DNA from: Congeria kusceri | Lineage: Eukaryota; Mollusca; Bivalvia; Myida; Dreissenidae | DNA: 64,000 bases | Direction of reading: 5' to 3' | NCBI GenBank assembly: GCA_027627225.1 | Contig: CM051036.1 | Coordinates: 35,920,426-35,984,425 of the forward strand | Position numbers and translations under genes: made by a program | The notes under the pieces: model-generated | Databases searched by the model: none | What the model was told of the DNA's origin: nothing | Seen by the model: only the letters and a program-made list of their open reading frames with translations | In this document: positions 35,480-47,470 of the stretch, piece by piece | Layout: every line of letters starts with the position of its first letter | How positions within the stretch are numbered: the first letter of the stretch is position 1

Positions 35480-35649
35480 ATAACGGCAGTGCATATAACC
35501 GATAGCGGGCCATTGTCGGGCCGATATATAACTTGGACGATATCGGGCCGATCAAATGCCGATGGGCAAAACGATCGCGGCCCGATATCGTTTACGATAT
35601 CGGACCGATATAAAAACGATATTGGGCCGATATATGTGTACTGGCTGGG
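35480..35649. promoter_or_regulatory. Right TIR and subterminal palindromic repeats
   Basis: ACCGATAGCGGGCC, GTCGGGCCGATATATAAC, ACGATATCGGGCCGATC, GGCCCGATATCGTTTACGAT, ATCGGACCGATAT and ATTGGGCCGATATATG crowd the last 170 bp before CTGGCTGGG. The same CCGATATCGG-type word fills the left end, supporting paired binding sites at both ends. Confidence 0.7.
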
Positions 35650-36845
35650 TGCCTGTGCAAGCTAACCACGACTTTAGGTCGAGTTACTCCATGTGCCCAT
35701 TGCCTGTGCAGGCTAACCACGACTTTAGGTCGAGTTACTCCATGTGCCCACTGCCTGTGCAGGCTAACCACGACTTTAGGTCGAGTTACTCCATGTGCCC
35801 ACTGCCTGTGCAAGCTAACCACCACTTTAGGTCGAGTTACTCACTCCATGTGCCCAATGCCTGTGCAGGCTAACCACCACTATATGTCGAGTTACTCTAT
35901 GTGCCCACCGCTTGTGCTGGCTAACCACCACTAAAGGCATAGTTACTCACTCCATGTGTCCACTGCCTGTGCAGGCTAACCACCACTATATGTCAAGTTA
36001 CTCCATGTGCCCAATGCCTGTGCAGGCTAACCACCACTATATGTCGAGTTACTCTATGTGCCCACCGCTTGTGCTGGCTAACCACCACTAAAGGCATAGT
36101 TACTCACTCCATGTGTCCACTGCCTGTGCAGGCTAACCACCACTATATGTCAAGTTACTCCATGTGCCCAATGCCTGTGCAGGCTAACCACCACTATATG
36201 TCGAGTTACTCTATGTGCCCACCGCTTGTGCTGGCTAACCACCACTAAAGGCATAGTTACTCACTTCATGTGTCCACTGCCTGTGCAGGCTAACCACCAC
36301 TATATGTCGAGTTACTCTATGTGCCCACCGCTTGTGCTGGCTAACCACCACTAAAGGCATAGTTACTCACTACATGTGTCCACCGCCTGTGCAGGCTAAC
36401 CACCACTATATGTCGAGTTACTCTATGTGCCCACCACTTGTGCAGGCTAACCACCACTAAAGGCATAGTTACTCACTCCATGTGTCCACTGCCTGTGCAG
36501 GCTAACCACCACTATATGTCAAGTTACTCCATGTGCCCAATGCCTGTGCAGGCTAACCACCACTATATGTCGAGTTACTCTATGTGCCCACCGCTTGTGC
36601 TGGCTAACCACCACTAAAGGCATAGTTACTCACTCCATGTGTCCACTGCCTGTGCAGGCTAACCACCACTATATGTCAAGTTACTCCATGTGCCCAATGC
36701 CTTTGCAGGCTAACCACCACTATAGGTCTAGTTACTCCATGTGCCCACCGCTTGTGCTGGCTAACCACCACTAAAGGCATAGTTACTCACTCCATGTGTC
36801 CACTGCCTGTGCAGGCTAACCACCAATATAGGTCAAATTACACCA
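35650..36845 (+). repeat. ~51-55-bp minisatellite with higher-order structure
   Basis: The unit has the core CCATGTGCCCACTGCCTGTG then GCAGGCTAACCACCACTA. To about 35870 single units repeat. From there three variants alternate: one with CGCTTGTGCTGGC, one with AAAGGCATAGTTACTCAC and one with GTCAAGTTACTCC. This gives a ~157-bp higher-order unit (for example CCCACCGCTTGTGCTGG near 35902, 36060 and 36217), with occasional skipped monomers. Confidence 0.9.
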
Positions 36846-37299
36846 AAACGGAAGTCACATCCTCAGGGTTACATGCTGTCAGATAATAACAACATATGGT
36901 TCAGTGTATAATGCATATGATTTTAAAAATACAGTTTAAATGATATGTTTTGGTATCAATTTAAAGGTATATATGTAAGAAATAAGAAAAAAAGGTTTTT
37001 TTGGCACTGCTTTGTTCTTAGTGGTCCCCAGCTTCATAACTTTTGACCCATGTATTCATGCACAAAATGGCAGCCTCCATGCCCGTCAAAACCGGTGTGT
37101 TTATTCTAAGGTAAATATTTTGAGTTACAACACATAGAATTTTTTGACATGCTGTTTTTTCAAAAGGTTATGGCCTTATCTTTCCAACGATGTATGGTGA
37201 TATATTAAAAAGTAGCTTGGTCATGGTGAAAATTGAGATCAAACATTGTATATTTTATATGTAGCAATGAAGGAATTTATTTGCGCATGCGTAACCTAT
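36846..37299. other. Non-repeat block interrupting the minisatellite
   Basis: About 450 bp of unrelated AT-rich DNA, including AACTTTTGACCCATG and GGTTATGGCCTTATC words. No ORF and no clean terminal repeats were found. The minisatellite resumes at about 37300. Confidence 0.45.
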
Positions 37300-38075
37300 A
37301 GACAGAGTTACTCACTCTGTGTACCCACTGCCTGTGCAGGCTAACCACCACTATTGGTCGAGTTACTCTATGTGCCCATTGCCTGTGCAGGCTAACCACC
37401 ACTATAGGTTGAGTTACTCCATGAGCCCATTGCCTGTGAAGGCTAACCACAACTAAAGGCTGAGTTACTCACTCCATGTGCCCACTGTCTGTGCTGGCTA
37501 ACCACCACTATATACCAAGTTACTCACTCTGTGTGCTCATTGCCTTTAGTTTACAATATACTAATTCCAATCCTTATGTAATTTAATGTAAAAGCGATAA
37601 CTTTAACCAAAAATAAATGCAACATTTTGCACATAGGGACCCTCATAACCATACCTTTCTTAAAGAGCATTCTAAGCTGAATTGATTTAAGCAATAAAAA
37701 TGGTATGTCATGTATTATGCAAGAAAGAACTCGACACTAAACAAAGTTGACTGTTTTATCACCATCATTTTAGCGGCTACTTTCTAGTTGAATGTAACCC
37801 GCCTCAGCGCAAGTGTCATACTGTAGTCTCCAATCTTAAAACATCTCAGTGATTTATTTGTGCATACCAATGCTTACCCTACCAACATCTCCAAAAAAGA
37901 ATATCAAAGCAAGTGTCTAAACCTAAAAACATGTCTTCGTGTTAAACTTTTTGATTTATTTAGAGAGTACAGCCCTACATGACTTATTTATTTAGTGTAT
38001 TGTGACCTTGACTGCAGGCTAACCACCACTATATACTGAGGTACTCACTCTGCACCCACTGCCTGTGCAGGCCAG
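37300..38075 (+). repeat. Diverged continuation of the CCATGTGCCCACTGCC minisatellite
   Basis: About five units lie at 37300-37550. Then 450 bp of unique AT-rich DNA with no gene recognised, then one more diverged unit at about 38012-38075 (GCAGGCTAACCACCACTATA and CCCACTGCCTGTGCAGGCC). It abuts the next array. Confidence 0.7.
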
Positions 38076-41000
38076 CCCCTTCTGTAAGCTATCCCTTTTA
38101 TCCAGCCAAATACAGCCATCCCGTTTATCAAGCTAAATTCAACTATCCTTCTGCCAAGCCAAATACAACTTCCATTCTATCAAACCAAATTCAACTATTC
38201 TTATATTTTTTTTAAGCCAAATATCATTCTGTCAATCCAAATGCAGCCCATTGTAAACTGTGATAAAAATACACAATAAATTAGATGATCTACACGCAGA
38301 GAAAATATTAAAAATGGGCAATTTGATTATTGTAGAAGTGAAAATGTCGCTCCAGTTTTACTTCTACAATAATCAATTTGCCCATTTTTTTCCACTTTGG
38401 TGGATAGAATTCTATCTTGCAAGTTCTACAAGTGTTATTACAAAAATATTATTTCACTAGCATGTAATGTGTACATGTTATGGTATTTTAAGTAAACATT
38501 ACTTTTCTTAGAATTAAGCGACCACAGAAAATATTTATGACGTAAAATTGGTGAACGCAGGCGTAGCTTTAACATGGATTTAATTTCACATTGATGTGTC
38601 TATTTTTTCTGCATGTAGATCGTGTAATTTATTGTGTTTAATGCAAGGGGAAAAAAAATGTTATTTTTACATTAAATTTCATTTGTCGCTGCAAATTGAA
38701 GGTGAAATAAGGAAAGAAAATGAATTTTTTAATAGAGAACTATTTTGTTAATCGTAGTGTGCATTCTATTTTGTGTAATTTGTTACAAGTTATGCCCTAT
38801 TATGACCATTGTTCCATATTATCCACAATTTTATCCCCACAAATCCCACACCCACCTTGATATTTTGCCTTAAAAATATGAACATGTGCTTTCAATGGAC
38901 CCTGATTTTCAAATCAATTGAAAATACTTCTGAAGATATTTCATAATTCAGTAATAAACCATAATCCCTGTATGAACCATATATATTTTCATTCTATCAA
39001 GCCAAATATGGATGTTCTTTTATTTAAGCCAAATACAGCTATCCTTCTAAACAGCCAAATGCAGCTATCCTTCTATCAAGCCAAATATGGTAATTATGAT
39101 ATCAAACCAATATGGTTCTATCAAGCCAAATACAGCTACACTTTTATAAACCAAAACAAAGCTATCCTATTGAGCCAAATTTGGCTATCGGTCTGTCAGG
39201 CCAAATACAGCTAGCTTCCTATCAAGCCAAATACAACTACCCTTCTAGTAAAATAAATTCAACTATTCTTGTATGAAACCAAATACTGAGTTATCCTTCT
39301 GTCAAGTCAAATACAACCACCATTCGATGAAGCCAAGTACAACTCCCATTCTATCAAGTCAAATACAACTATTCTTCTATTAAGCCAAATACCATGTAAC
39401 CCCTATGCCAAGCCAAATATCATTCTGTCAAGCCAAAAAAGCTTTCATTCTGTCAAGCCAAATACCACTACCATTATGTCAAGTCAAATATCATTCTGTC
39501 AAGCCAAATACTATTACCCTTATATCAAGTTAAATATCATTCTGTGAAGCCAAATAAAGGTTTCATTCTGTCAAGCCAAAATCAACTACCATTCTATCAA
39601 GTCAGACATTCTTCTGTCAAGCCAAATACAGATTTTCTTCTGTGAAACTACCCTTCTACCAAGAAAATATATAACTACTTCCCTATCAAGCAAATACAAC
39701 TACCATTCTATCAAGCTAAATATCCTTATTTGAAGCCAAATACAGATTTCTTTCTGTCAAGCTAAATACAAATACTGTTATATGAAGCCCAATAAAACTA
39801 TCCATTCTGTAAATCCAAATACAACTACACTTCTATCAAGGTGAATACAGCTTTTCCTGTATCAAAACAAATTAAACTACCATTCTACATAGCCAAATGT
39901 CCTTCTGTCAAACCAAATACAGATTTCCTTCTGTCAAGCCATATACAGCTATCCCTTCTATCAAGACAAATACCACTACCCTTCTATCAAGCCAAATAGG
40001 CTTATGTAAAACCAAATGCGGATTTCCTTCTGTGAAACTAAATACAACTACCCTTCTATCAAGCCAAATACAACTGTTCTCCTATCAAACCAAATACCAC
40101 TATCATTATATTAAGCTAAATATCCTTATGTCAAGCCAAATACAAAAACCTACATATGATGCCAAATAAAACTATTATTTCTGTCAATCCAAATATCACT
40201 ACCCTTCTAGCAAACTAAAAACAGATTTTCTTCTATCAAGCCAAATGCAACTACCATTATATCAAACTAAATATCCTTCTGTCAAGCCAAATATAACTTC
40301 CCTTCTATCAGCCAAATCTAACTATTCTTCTGACAAACTAAATAACTACAATTTTATCAAGCCTAATTGTCCATCTGTGAAGCCAATCACAGTTTTGAGA
40401 CTGTCAAGCCAAATACAATTACCTTTCTATAAAGCCAAGTACAAGTATCTCTTCTGACATTGCAAATGCAGCTATCTCTTCTGTCAAGCCAAATACAACT
40501 ATCGCTTCAGTTAAGCCAAATAAATATATCACTTCTATCAAGCCAAATACAGTTATCCTTTCTATCAAGCCAAACACAACTATCTTTCCATCAAATACTG
40601 CTATCCCTTTTATCAAGCCAATTACAGATATCCTTTCTATCAAGCCAAAAACAACTATACTTCTGTCAAGCCAAATATAATCTCTATTCTATCAAGCCAA
40701 ATTCAGCTATTCTTCAAGCCCATTTCAGCTATCCCTTTTATCCAGCCAAATACAGCCGTCCCTTCTATCAAGCCAAATGCAACTATCCTTCTGTGAAGCC
40801 AATTATCCTTCTGCCAAGCCAACTACAACTACCATCATTCTATTAAACCAAATTCAACTATTCTTTTATCAAGTCAATTATCCTTCAGTCAAGCCAAATG
40901 CAGATTTTCTTCTGTCAAGCCGAATACAAATACACTTTTACGAAGCAAAATATAACTATCCCTTTTGCCAAGCCAAAGATAGCTACCCCTTCTATCAAGC

Positions 41001-41794
41001 CAAATACAGCTACCTTCTATCAAGTTCAATATCCTTCTGTCAAGCCAAATGTAGCTTTCCTTCTGTCAAGCCAAATACAACTACCTTTCTTTCAAGCTGA
41101 ATACCATTCTGTCATGCCAAACACAACTTCCCTTCTATCAAGCTGAATAAAGTGAAATACTACTACCCTCTATAAAAAAAAATCATTATGTCAAGCCAAA
41201 TACAGATTTCATTGTGTCCAGCCAAATACATTTACCCTTCTATCATACCATGTACAAATGTTCCTTCTGTCAAACCAAAAACATCTATCCTGCCTATTAA
41301 GACAAATACAGCTATCCCTTTGGTCAAGCCAAATACAGTTATTCATTCTGTCAAGCCAAATACATATACCCTTTTATGAAGAAAAGTATAAAACTATTCT
41401 TTCTGCCAAGTCAAATACAGCTCTTTCTTCTACGAAGCCAATACCATTTTCCTTTTATCAAATCAAATACCAGTACTTTTCTATCAATCCAAATACCTCT
41501 ACCTTCTATCAAGTTAAATATCCTTTTGTCAAGCCAAATACAGCTTCCCTTCTGTGAAGCTAAATACACCTCCCATTCTGTCAAGCCGAATTTACCTATT
41601 CCTTTATCAAACCAAATACAGCTACCATTCTAGTAAGCCAAATATCATTGTCAAGCCAAGTACAATTACCCTTCGATCATGCAATGTACAAATGTCCCTT
41701 CTGGCAAGCCAAATACAACTATTCCTTCTGTCAAACCAAATACAGCTATCCCTTCTATAGAGCTAAATACAGCTATCCTGTCTGTCAAGCCAAA
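38076..41794 (+). repeat. ~26-bp tandem repeat, first block
   Basis: The unit is TCAAGCCAAATACAACTA followed by CCCTTCTA/GTG-type sequence, 25-27 bp with many substitutions. It is sparse at 38076-38250, absent across 38250-38987 (unique, with the hairpin listed separately), and dense from 38988. All copies read in the same orientation. The unit lacks stop codons in all forward frames, so ORFs such as SSQIQLSFYQAKYNYPSVKPN arise by chance. This array continues in blocks to 58.5 kb. Confidence 0.9.
38310..38389 (+). other. Near-perfect 34-bp stem hairpin with 11-nt loop
   Basis: The arm 38310-38344, starting AAAAATGGGCAATTTGATTA, pairs with 38356-38389, ending CAATTTGCCCATTTTT. There is one mismatch and one bulged G. 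The loop is TGTCGCTCCAG. Size and shape fit a microRNA-like precursor, an endo-siRNA hairpin or a tiny fold-back element. No transcription evidence can be read from sequence. Confidence 0.6.
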
Positions 41795-41796
41795 TA

Positions 41797-42435
41797 CAGT
41801 AAACTCCACTTATAAAGATATTGGGCGGACCATAGAATTTATATCGCTATATCCAAATATTGTTACATCAGTAAATAGGCAACCAAGAGCATGGACATAC
41901 AAGTATATAACAGAGATGCAACACTGATCATTTTACATATACCATTAAATTTAGAACTATGTAAAATGGAAAAAAAACCCATAAAGAAATGCAATCAGTT
42001 TATGGCAATTTAATATATAAATATTCTGGATAAAAATCAACGCAAAGATTTCTTCACCGCATGTGTACACATGTATAATTTTCTTATAATAATGTTGATT
42101 GCGCTTGATGTCATAAAATACTGCCAGAAGCAACCGATGGTCATCATATAGATATCAAACTTAAATAGGATCAATCACCCCGAAAGGCAATTTTAATTGA
42201 TTACCACAACTTTGATTATTCAATCAGGCTGTCCGTATACCTGATTACTCCATCTGATTACCCAGAGCATTGCTTTTCACAGCATCATTATACCCAAAAC
42301 TTCGTAACATGCGATATCATTACAACTGATATTATATCAATTGAAATCTATAGGGATTAAGCCGGGACCTTGAACTCAGCATTGTTATATGTGATATATC
42401 GCTATAAGCGTTATCGTTACAAGTATAGTTTACTG
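41797..42435. mobile_element. 639-bp Tc1/mariner-like MITE at a TA site
   Basis: The terminus CAGTAAACTCCACTTATAA is matched by the inverse CAGTAAACTATACTTGTAAC. TA lies on both sides (41795-41796, 42436-42437). Removing the element and one TA restores a proper array unit, CCAAATACAACTATCCC, which proves the boundaries. Interior words ATATCGCTATA appear at both ends. There is no transposase ORF. Confidence 0.85.
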
Positions 42436-42437
42436 TA

Positions 42438-43445
42438 CAACTATCCCTTTGGTCAAGCCAAAATCAGATATTCCTTTTATCAGGCCAATTACAGCTCCCC
42501 ATTCTGTCAAGCCACATACAACTACCATTCTGTCAAGTCGGATATCTTTATGTCAAGGCAATTTACAGATTTTTATCTGTGAAACCAAATATAACTACCC
42601 TTCTATAATGCCAAATACAACTAGTCCCCTATGAAGCCAAATACAACAACCATTCTATCAAGTTAAATATCCTTATTTCAAGCCAAAAGCAGATTCCTTT
42701 CTGTCAAGCAAAATACGCTTCTGTCAAAAAGCCAAACACAAATACCTTTCCATGATGTCAACTAAAACTATCCCTTTTGCCAATTCAAATACAACTACCC
42801 TTCTATCAAGCAGAATACAACTTTTATTCTATTAAGCCAAATGCAACTGTTCTTCTATCAAGCCAAATACAAATACTATCATTGTCAAGCCAAATACAGA
42901 TTTCCTTATTTCAAGCCAAATACAACTTTCCTTCTATCAGCCAAACTCAACTATTCTTCTAACTTCTAACAAACCAAATACAAGTACAGTTGTATCATTC
43001 CCAAATATCCTTCTGTCAAGCCTAATACAGTTTTGATTCTGTTATGCCAAATAAATAAGCGTTCTATCAAGCCAAGTACAAATATCTCTTCTGGTATGGT
43101 TTATACCACTATCTCTTTTCTCAGGCCATATACAACTATCCCTTCAGTCAAGCCAAATACAGATATCCCTTCTATCGAGCCAAATACAACTATCCTTCTA
43201 TCGAGCATGAATACAGATATTTTTTCTATATAGCCAAATACAACTACCATTCTATCAAGTCAGATATCCTTCTATCAAGCAAAATGCAGATTTCTTTCTG
43301 GCAAGCCAAATACAACTTTCCTTCTGTCAAGCTGAATACCGTATTATTCTATAAAGTGAAATACAACTACCACTCTATAAATCAAAATATCCTTCTGTCA
43401 AGCCAAATACAGATTTTATTCTGTCAAGCCAAATATAAATACCCT
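42438..43445 (+). repeat. ~26-bp tandem repeat, second block
   Basis: Continuation of the CAAGCCAAATACA array in the same orientation beyond the TA-site MITE, ending in TTCTTTCATTACATTCAGACC, which is unrelated. Confidence 0.9.
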
Positions 43446-44519
43446 TATTTTTTCTTTCATTACATTCAGACCAAGATAAATTATTTAATTTCTAACTCAT
43501 ATTCATTTAGATGAATGAAGACAAACACGTATTTTGAAAGGTATGGCTTGGGCAAGCATTTTACTATATCGTCCATTGAACACACGCAAATACATAAACA
43601 CATACACATGCAAACAATTTGTGGCAGGTATATTCTGATTCATCCACAGCAAATTTATTCAAAACAAACAGCACAGCTTTTTCAAATACATTAAAATCCC
43701 ATTTAAGTGCATACAGTGCATACAACTTTGCTTGAATGTTTGCTGCAATATTTGTCTGCTCGTTCATTACCATCAATTAAGAGAAGTGTGCATATTTCTT
43801 CACGGGCACTTCGTACATGAATCAGTGATAATGAACGGATTCCAGTAAAACTGCGAGCGGGATACGCAACCTCACTGGTCATTCTATTTCTTTCTTTTTC
43901 ATTTTTATATTGATGCCAGGAGGACACACGAGGACCCATGGCTCTAGATCAGTATAAAGGTGCCTTCATCACCTCCCGAATCCCCTAATACGACTTTAAA
44001 TCAAGAATCAACAAATATGCAGCTAATACCAAAGCAAAAACACTCGGCATTAAGTCGACAACAATGCATTGAACGAAAACTGGGAAACATTTTATACAAG
44101 TAATTTTCAAAGATGTTCTTTATGCACTTCATAAATTAAAAATGAACAGAAAATGTACAGACTGTAGTCACGGGATATATACATCGATAGCTTTAATCTA
44201 ACTGAAATATACATGATTAGAATGATAATACTCTAACTACAAAATATCTCACAATCAGCGTTATACAGGCATCCACTACCACTCACCGTCCTCAACAACA
44301 ACTAATGGATGACAAATAATCTGGAAATATAGAAAACACTGTTAAACACATAAATAACTATTCAGGGGTGGGTGGGTGTTAATAAAGCGATGATTTCAGA
44401 TGTAAAAATCTGCACGAGATTTTTGTGCTTTAGCTCTGATTGGTCAGTCTATTTATAAACTGACCAAACCTGTTTACTACCTCATGACACAGCAAACAAA
44501 TGACTAATCGAACGATACT
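43446..44519. other. Unique block, possible minus-strand transcript end
   Basis: On the minus strand two overlapping ORFs (43703-43939, 43564-43776) lie in less repetitive sequence, and AATAAA follows at about 43650. They could be a terminal exon and 3' UTR of an unidentified gene, or chance. No motif is recognised. GGTCAGTCTATTTATAAACTGACC near 44440 is a small palindrome. Confidence 0.25.
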
Positions 44520-44612
44520 AAATATATTTCTATCATATCATGTACAAAGGTCTCTTTTGTCAAACCAAAAACAGTTATCCTGCCTATCAAGACAAACACG
44601 GCTATCCCTTCA
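44520..44612 (+). repeat. Small island of the ~26-bp repeat
   Basis: About three units (for example GTCAAACCAAAAACAGTTATCC) lie between unique DNA and the next tandem family. It shows that the other families are embedded in the 26-bp array. Confidence 0.7.
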
Positions 44613-45055
44613 ATCAAGTTAGGTCACTGACCAATGACTTTAACTCTGACCTGCAATAAAGCAGAATAATGCCCTTTTTTGTACTTAGAAAATTCAGGTT
44701 AAGGTTTGCATTCAACAAGTATATATCTGTAACTACTACAGATATTCAATTGAAACTTCACTCATGTCACTGGGGTCATTATGTAAGGTCACTGACCAAG
44801 GCCTATTACTATAACCTGCAATTTATCAGAATTTTGCCTGTTTTTGTACATAGAAAATTCAGGTTACAGTTTGCGTGAAAGTAAATATCTCTGTTACTAC
44901 TACAGATATTCAGCTGAAACTTCACACATGTCTTCAGGGTCATAATATAAGGTTACTGGCCAATGCCCATAACTGTGACCAGCATTTTGGCTGAATTATG
45001 CCCCTTTTTGTACTTACATATATTCAGGTTAAAGTTTGTGTGCAAGTACACTGAC
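44613..45055 (+). repeat. ~155-bp tandem repeat, 3 copies
   Basis: AAGGTCACTGACCAA, then AATTATGCCCTTTTTTGTACTTA, AAAATTCAGGTTA and ACTACTACAGATATTCA recur at about 44622, 44785 and 44945. No coding potential. Confidence 0.85.
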
Positions 45056-45890
45056 AGAATATATATACTATCAAAGCGGAGTGAATAGTGGAGAGCGCTG
45101 TCCTGCTCTTGTGTATGAGAAAATCTGCAGAATGGACTTTGTGCAACATACAGACTTATTTTTTCATCTCAATTTGACCACACATCGCACAGCGTGTGAA
45201 TGAACTGAATATATTGAAATAATTAATAAAATGGCCTAGATTGGGGTACAAACACTAGTTATTGACCCTTGTTTGTGAGAATAAATGGACAATGTGAAGT
45301 ATAGAGACTTCATTTATAGCCTAATCTTGACCAAACTTGCACTGTTTGTGTTTGACCATTAGGTCTCAGTCAATTCCCAATATGGAACAGATCAGATGAG
45401 CAAGATCAGAGGCCCCTTGTTTGTGTAAAAAAATCCATAATTTGTTAATAATTGGCTTTCAGTCTCCATAGAGAATGAATTTCTCATTCCCTGTTGACTA
45501 AACTTGCACAGTTTGTGTATTAGCATAAGACCTCATCAGGGTGCAATAATAGGCAAGATAGAACCGGTGACACTGGAGTTTTTTTCCCTTCTTGTTGAGA
45601 CAATTTGCAAAAAATGGACTTTGTGTGACATAGAAACTTCTTTGTTCATCTAATCTCGATAAAAAAAAAGCCCAGCTTCTGTATTGCCATAAGATCTCAT
45701 AATAAACCAAGGTATTGCACTGATGAGGGTTTGAAAAACAAAGTTATTTGCCCTTGTTTGTGAAAAAAAAGCAAAAAATAGAATATGCTCAGGATAGAGA
45801 GTTCATTTTTCATTTGGGATTGCAACAAATAGTATTTCAGTTACCAGTTAATTGGTAACTGTATTTGAGCTGTTAACCAGTGAGCTAAAT
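45056..45890 (+). repeat. ~155-bp tandem repeat with CCCTTGTTTGTGA core, about 5 copies
   Basis: Diverged units share a CCCTTGTTTGTGAGA core, AATGGACTTTGTG and TAAGACCTCAT at roughly even spacing (cores near 45108, 45265, 45413, 45587 and 45740). No gene. Confidence 0.7.
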
Positions 45891-45899
45891 ATCATTTAT

Positions 45900-46850
45900 A
45901 AGACATTTATAAGACATAAAACACAAGGTCAAGGTCGCTGTTACTAAAAATAGAAAAATGGTTTCTGCTCAATAACTTGAGAACTTGATACATTGAAACC
46001 TTATATTGAGACCTCGATTCTGATTGCATCTGGTGTGGGTTGGATTAAAGTCAAGGTCGCCGTTATTAAAAAAAGAAAAACAGTTTACGCTCAATAACTT
46101 GATAATGCATTGAGATATTTTAATGAAACTTAATACATAAATACCTTATATCGAAACCTCGCTTGGGATTGCATGTGGGGTGGGTGGGATCAAGGTTTAG
46201 GTCACTGTTACTTAAAATACAAAAGCGGTTTCCGCTCAATAACTTGAGAAGGCATTAAGATATTTTAATAAAACTTAATACATAAATACCTTTTGTCGAG
46301 GTATTAAAAATAGAAAAATGGTTTCTGCTCAATAACTTGAGAATGCACTGAGATATTTTAATGAAACTCGATACATAAATACCCTATATCAAGACCTCGC
46401 TTGGGATTACATATGGGGTGGTTGGGGTCAAGTTCAAGGTCACTGTTACTAAAAGTATAGAAACGGTTTCCACTCAATAACTTGAGAATGCATTGAGAAC
46501 TTTTAATGAAATTCATAAATAGATACCTTTTATATAGACCTTGCTTGGAATGGCATACGGGGTGGCTGGGGTCGAGGTCAAGGTCAATGTTACTAAAAAT
46601 AGAAAAATGGTTTCCGCTCAATAACTTGAGAACGCATTATGATATTTCAATTAAACTTCATTCATTGATACCTTATATTGAGACCTTGCTTGGAATTATG
46701 TTAGAGGTGGGTGGGATCAAGGCAAAGGTCACCGTAACTAAAAATAGAAAAACTTGATAATACATTTTAATTAAACTTCATATGTAGATACCTTATATCT
46801 AGACCTCGCTTGAGATTGCGTATGGGTGGGGTCAAGGTCACCATTACACA
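45900..46850 (+). repeat. ~140-bp tandem repeat with GGTCAAGGTCACTGTTAC core, about 6 copies
   Basis: The order CTCAATAACTTGAGAATGC, ATTTTAATGAAACTT, ATACCTTATATCGAGACCTCG, GGGGTGGGTGGG, GGTCAAGGTCACTGTTACT, AAAATAGAAAAATGGTTTC repeats with drift. This type of repeat is widespread in bivalve genomes. Minus-strand ORFs here are artefacts. Confidence 0.85.
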
Positions 46851-47235
46851 AATTTTATTTTTATGCTGACTTAAATGTAATTTTTTCGAAAAATTGGTTT
46901 TCGTGGAATTTCCATGTTCCTTGTTTTTTTGTTAAAATAAGATCAAAACATCGTACATGGAATTCAGCTGGATGTTTGAATCTAAAAATGTGCCATTTCA
47001 AAGAATGGATGTCAACCTCTGTGTAATGTAAGTGTGATTGTGCATGGTAAACATAGGCCGGACAGACATGAGACTGCATAGGGCCTGTATTGCGCCTGTC
47101 CATTGCCAGATCAGGTTGTTTGATTTGGGTCATTTTGTAGGTGATGACATTCAGATGTCAGAGCTGGTCTCTGTCATTGCCAGTACTAAGATGAGCGCTT
47201 TGGGCTATGCTTTGGGCCATCATGGCCCTCTTGTA
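46851..47235 (+). other. Tail of a dispersed repeat ending GGGCCATCATGGCCCTCTTG
   Basis: Mixed-composition sequence directly follows the 140-bp array and ends in TTTGGGCCATCATGGCCCTC at about 47210-47233, a palindromic end seen, to my recollection, on repeats of other molluscs. It and the 140-bp array probably form one composite element. ORFs on both strands lack motifs. Confidence 0.4.
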
Positions 47236-47239
47236 TGAT

Positions 47240-47470
47240 ATTGTTTCCACTTATATTGCCCATACATAACATGCCTTTCACCTTTATATGATATGCCTTC
47301 TCATTTTAGGATGTGCCTTTTCCTTTATGATATTCCTTTATGATAGGCCATTCCCTTTTGATGACATGGCTTCCCCCTATATATCACTTGTATACTTGTA
47401 TGCCAAGGTTTCCCATGATATGACAGGTCTTTCCCTTTATATGACATGACATCCTCCTCATATAACATGA
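47240..47470 (+). repeat. Degenerate short tandem repeat (TTTCCCTTTATATGACATG type)
   Basis: Words like TTTCACCTTTATATGATATG, CCTTTTCCTTTATGATAT and TTTCCCTTTATATGACATG recur at about 20-30 bp spacing. Beyond it, 47470-47754 is unique AT-rich DNA with nothing recognised. Confidence 0.6.

Larger units (their letters stand above)
27587..35649 (+). mobile_element. 8,063-bp DNA transposon, CACTA/CMC-like, with two genes
   Basis: The termini are CCCAGCCAGCACACCGATAT at the left and the inverse of CCCAGCCAGTACACATATAT at the right. TG lies on each side (27585-27586, 35650-35651). Removing the element restores an uninterrupted minisatellite unit (CCCAC-TG-CCTGTGC), which fixes both ends and the 2-bp target duplication. 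Subterminal regions carry several ATATCGG/CCGATAT words. Inside are an intact transposase ORF (28698-30809) and a broken DUF4806-type gene (31052-34593), both on the plus strand. The CMC (CACTA-Mirage-Chapaev) class is suggested by the protein's C-x2-C and D-x-M-H motifs and by a 2-3 bp duplication. The superfamily name is inference; the boundaries are directly visible. Confidence 0.85.

Noticed and set aside
35650..36845. Regularly spaced repeats considered as a CRISPR-like array
   Set aside because: Units are contiguous without unique spacers, the genome is eukaryotic and no cas-like gene is present; it is a minisatellite.
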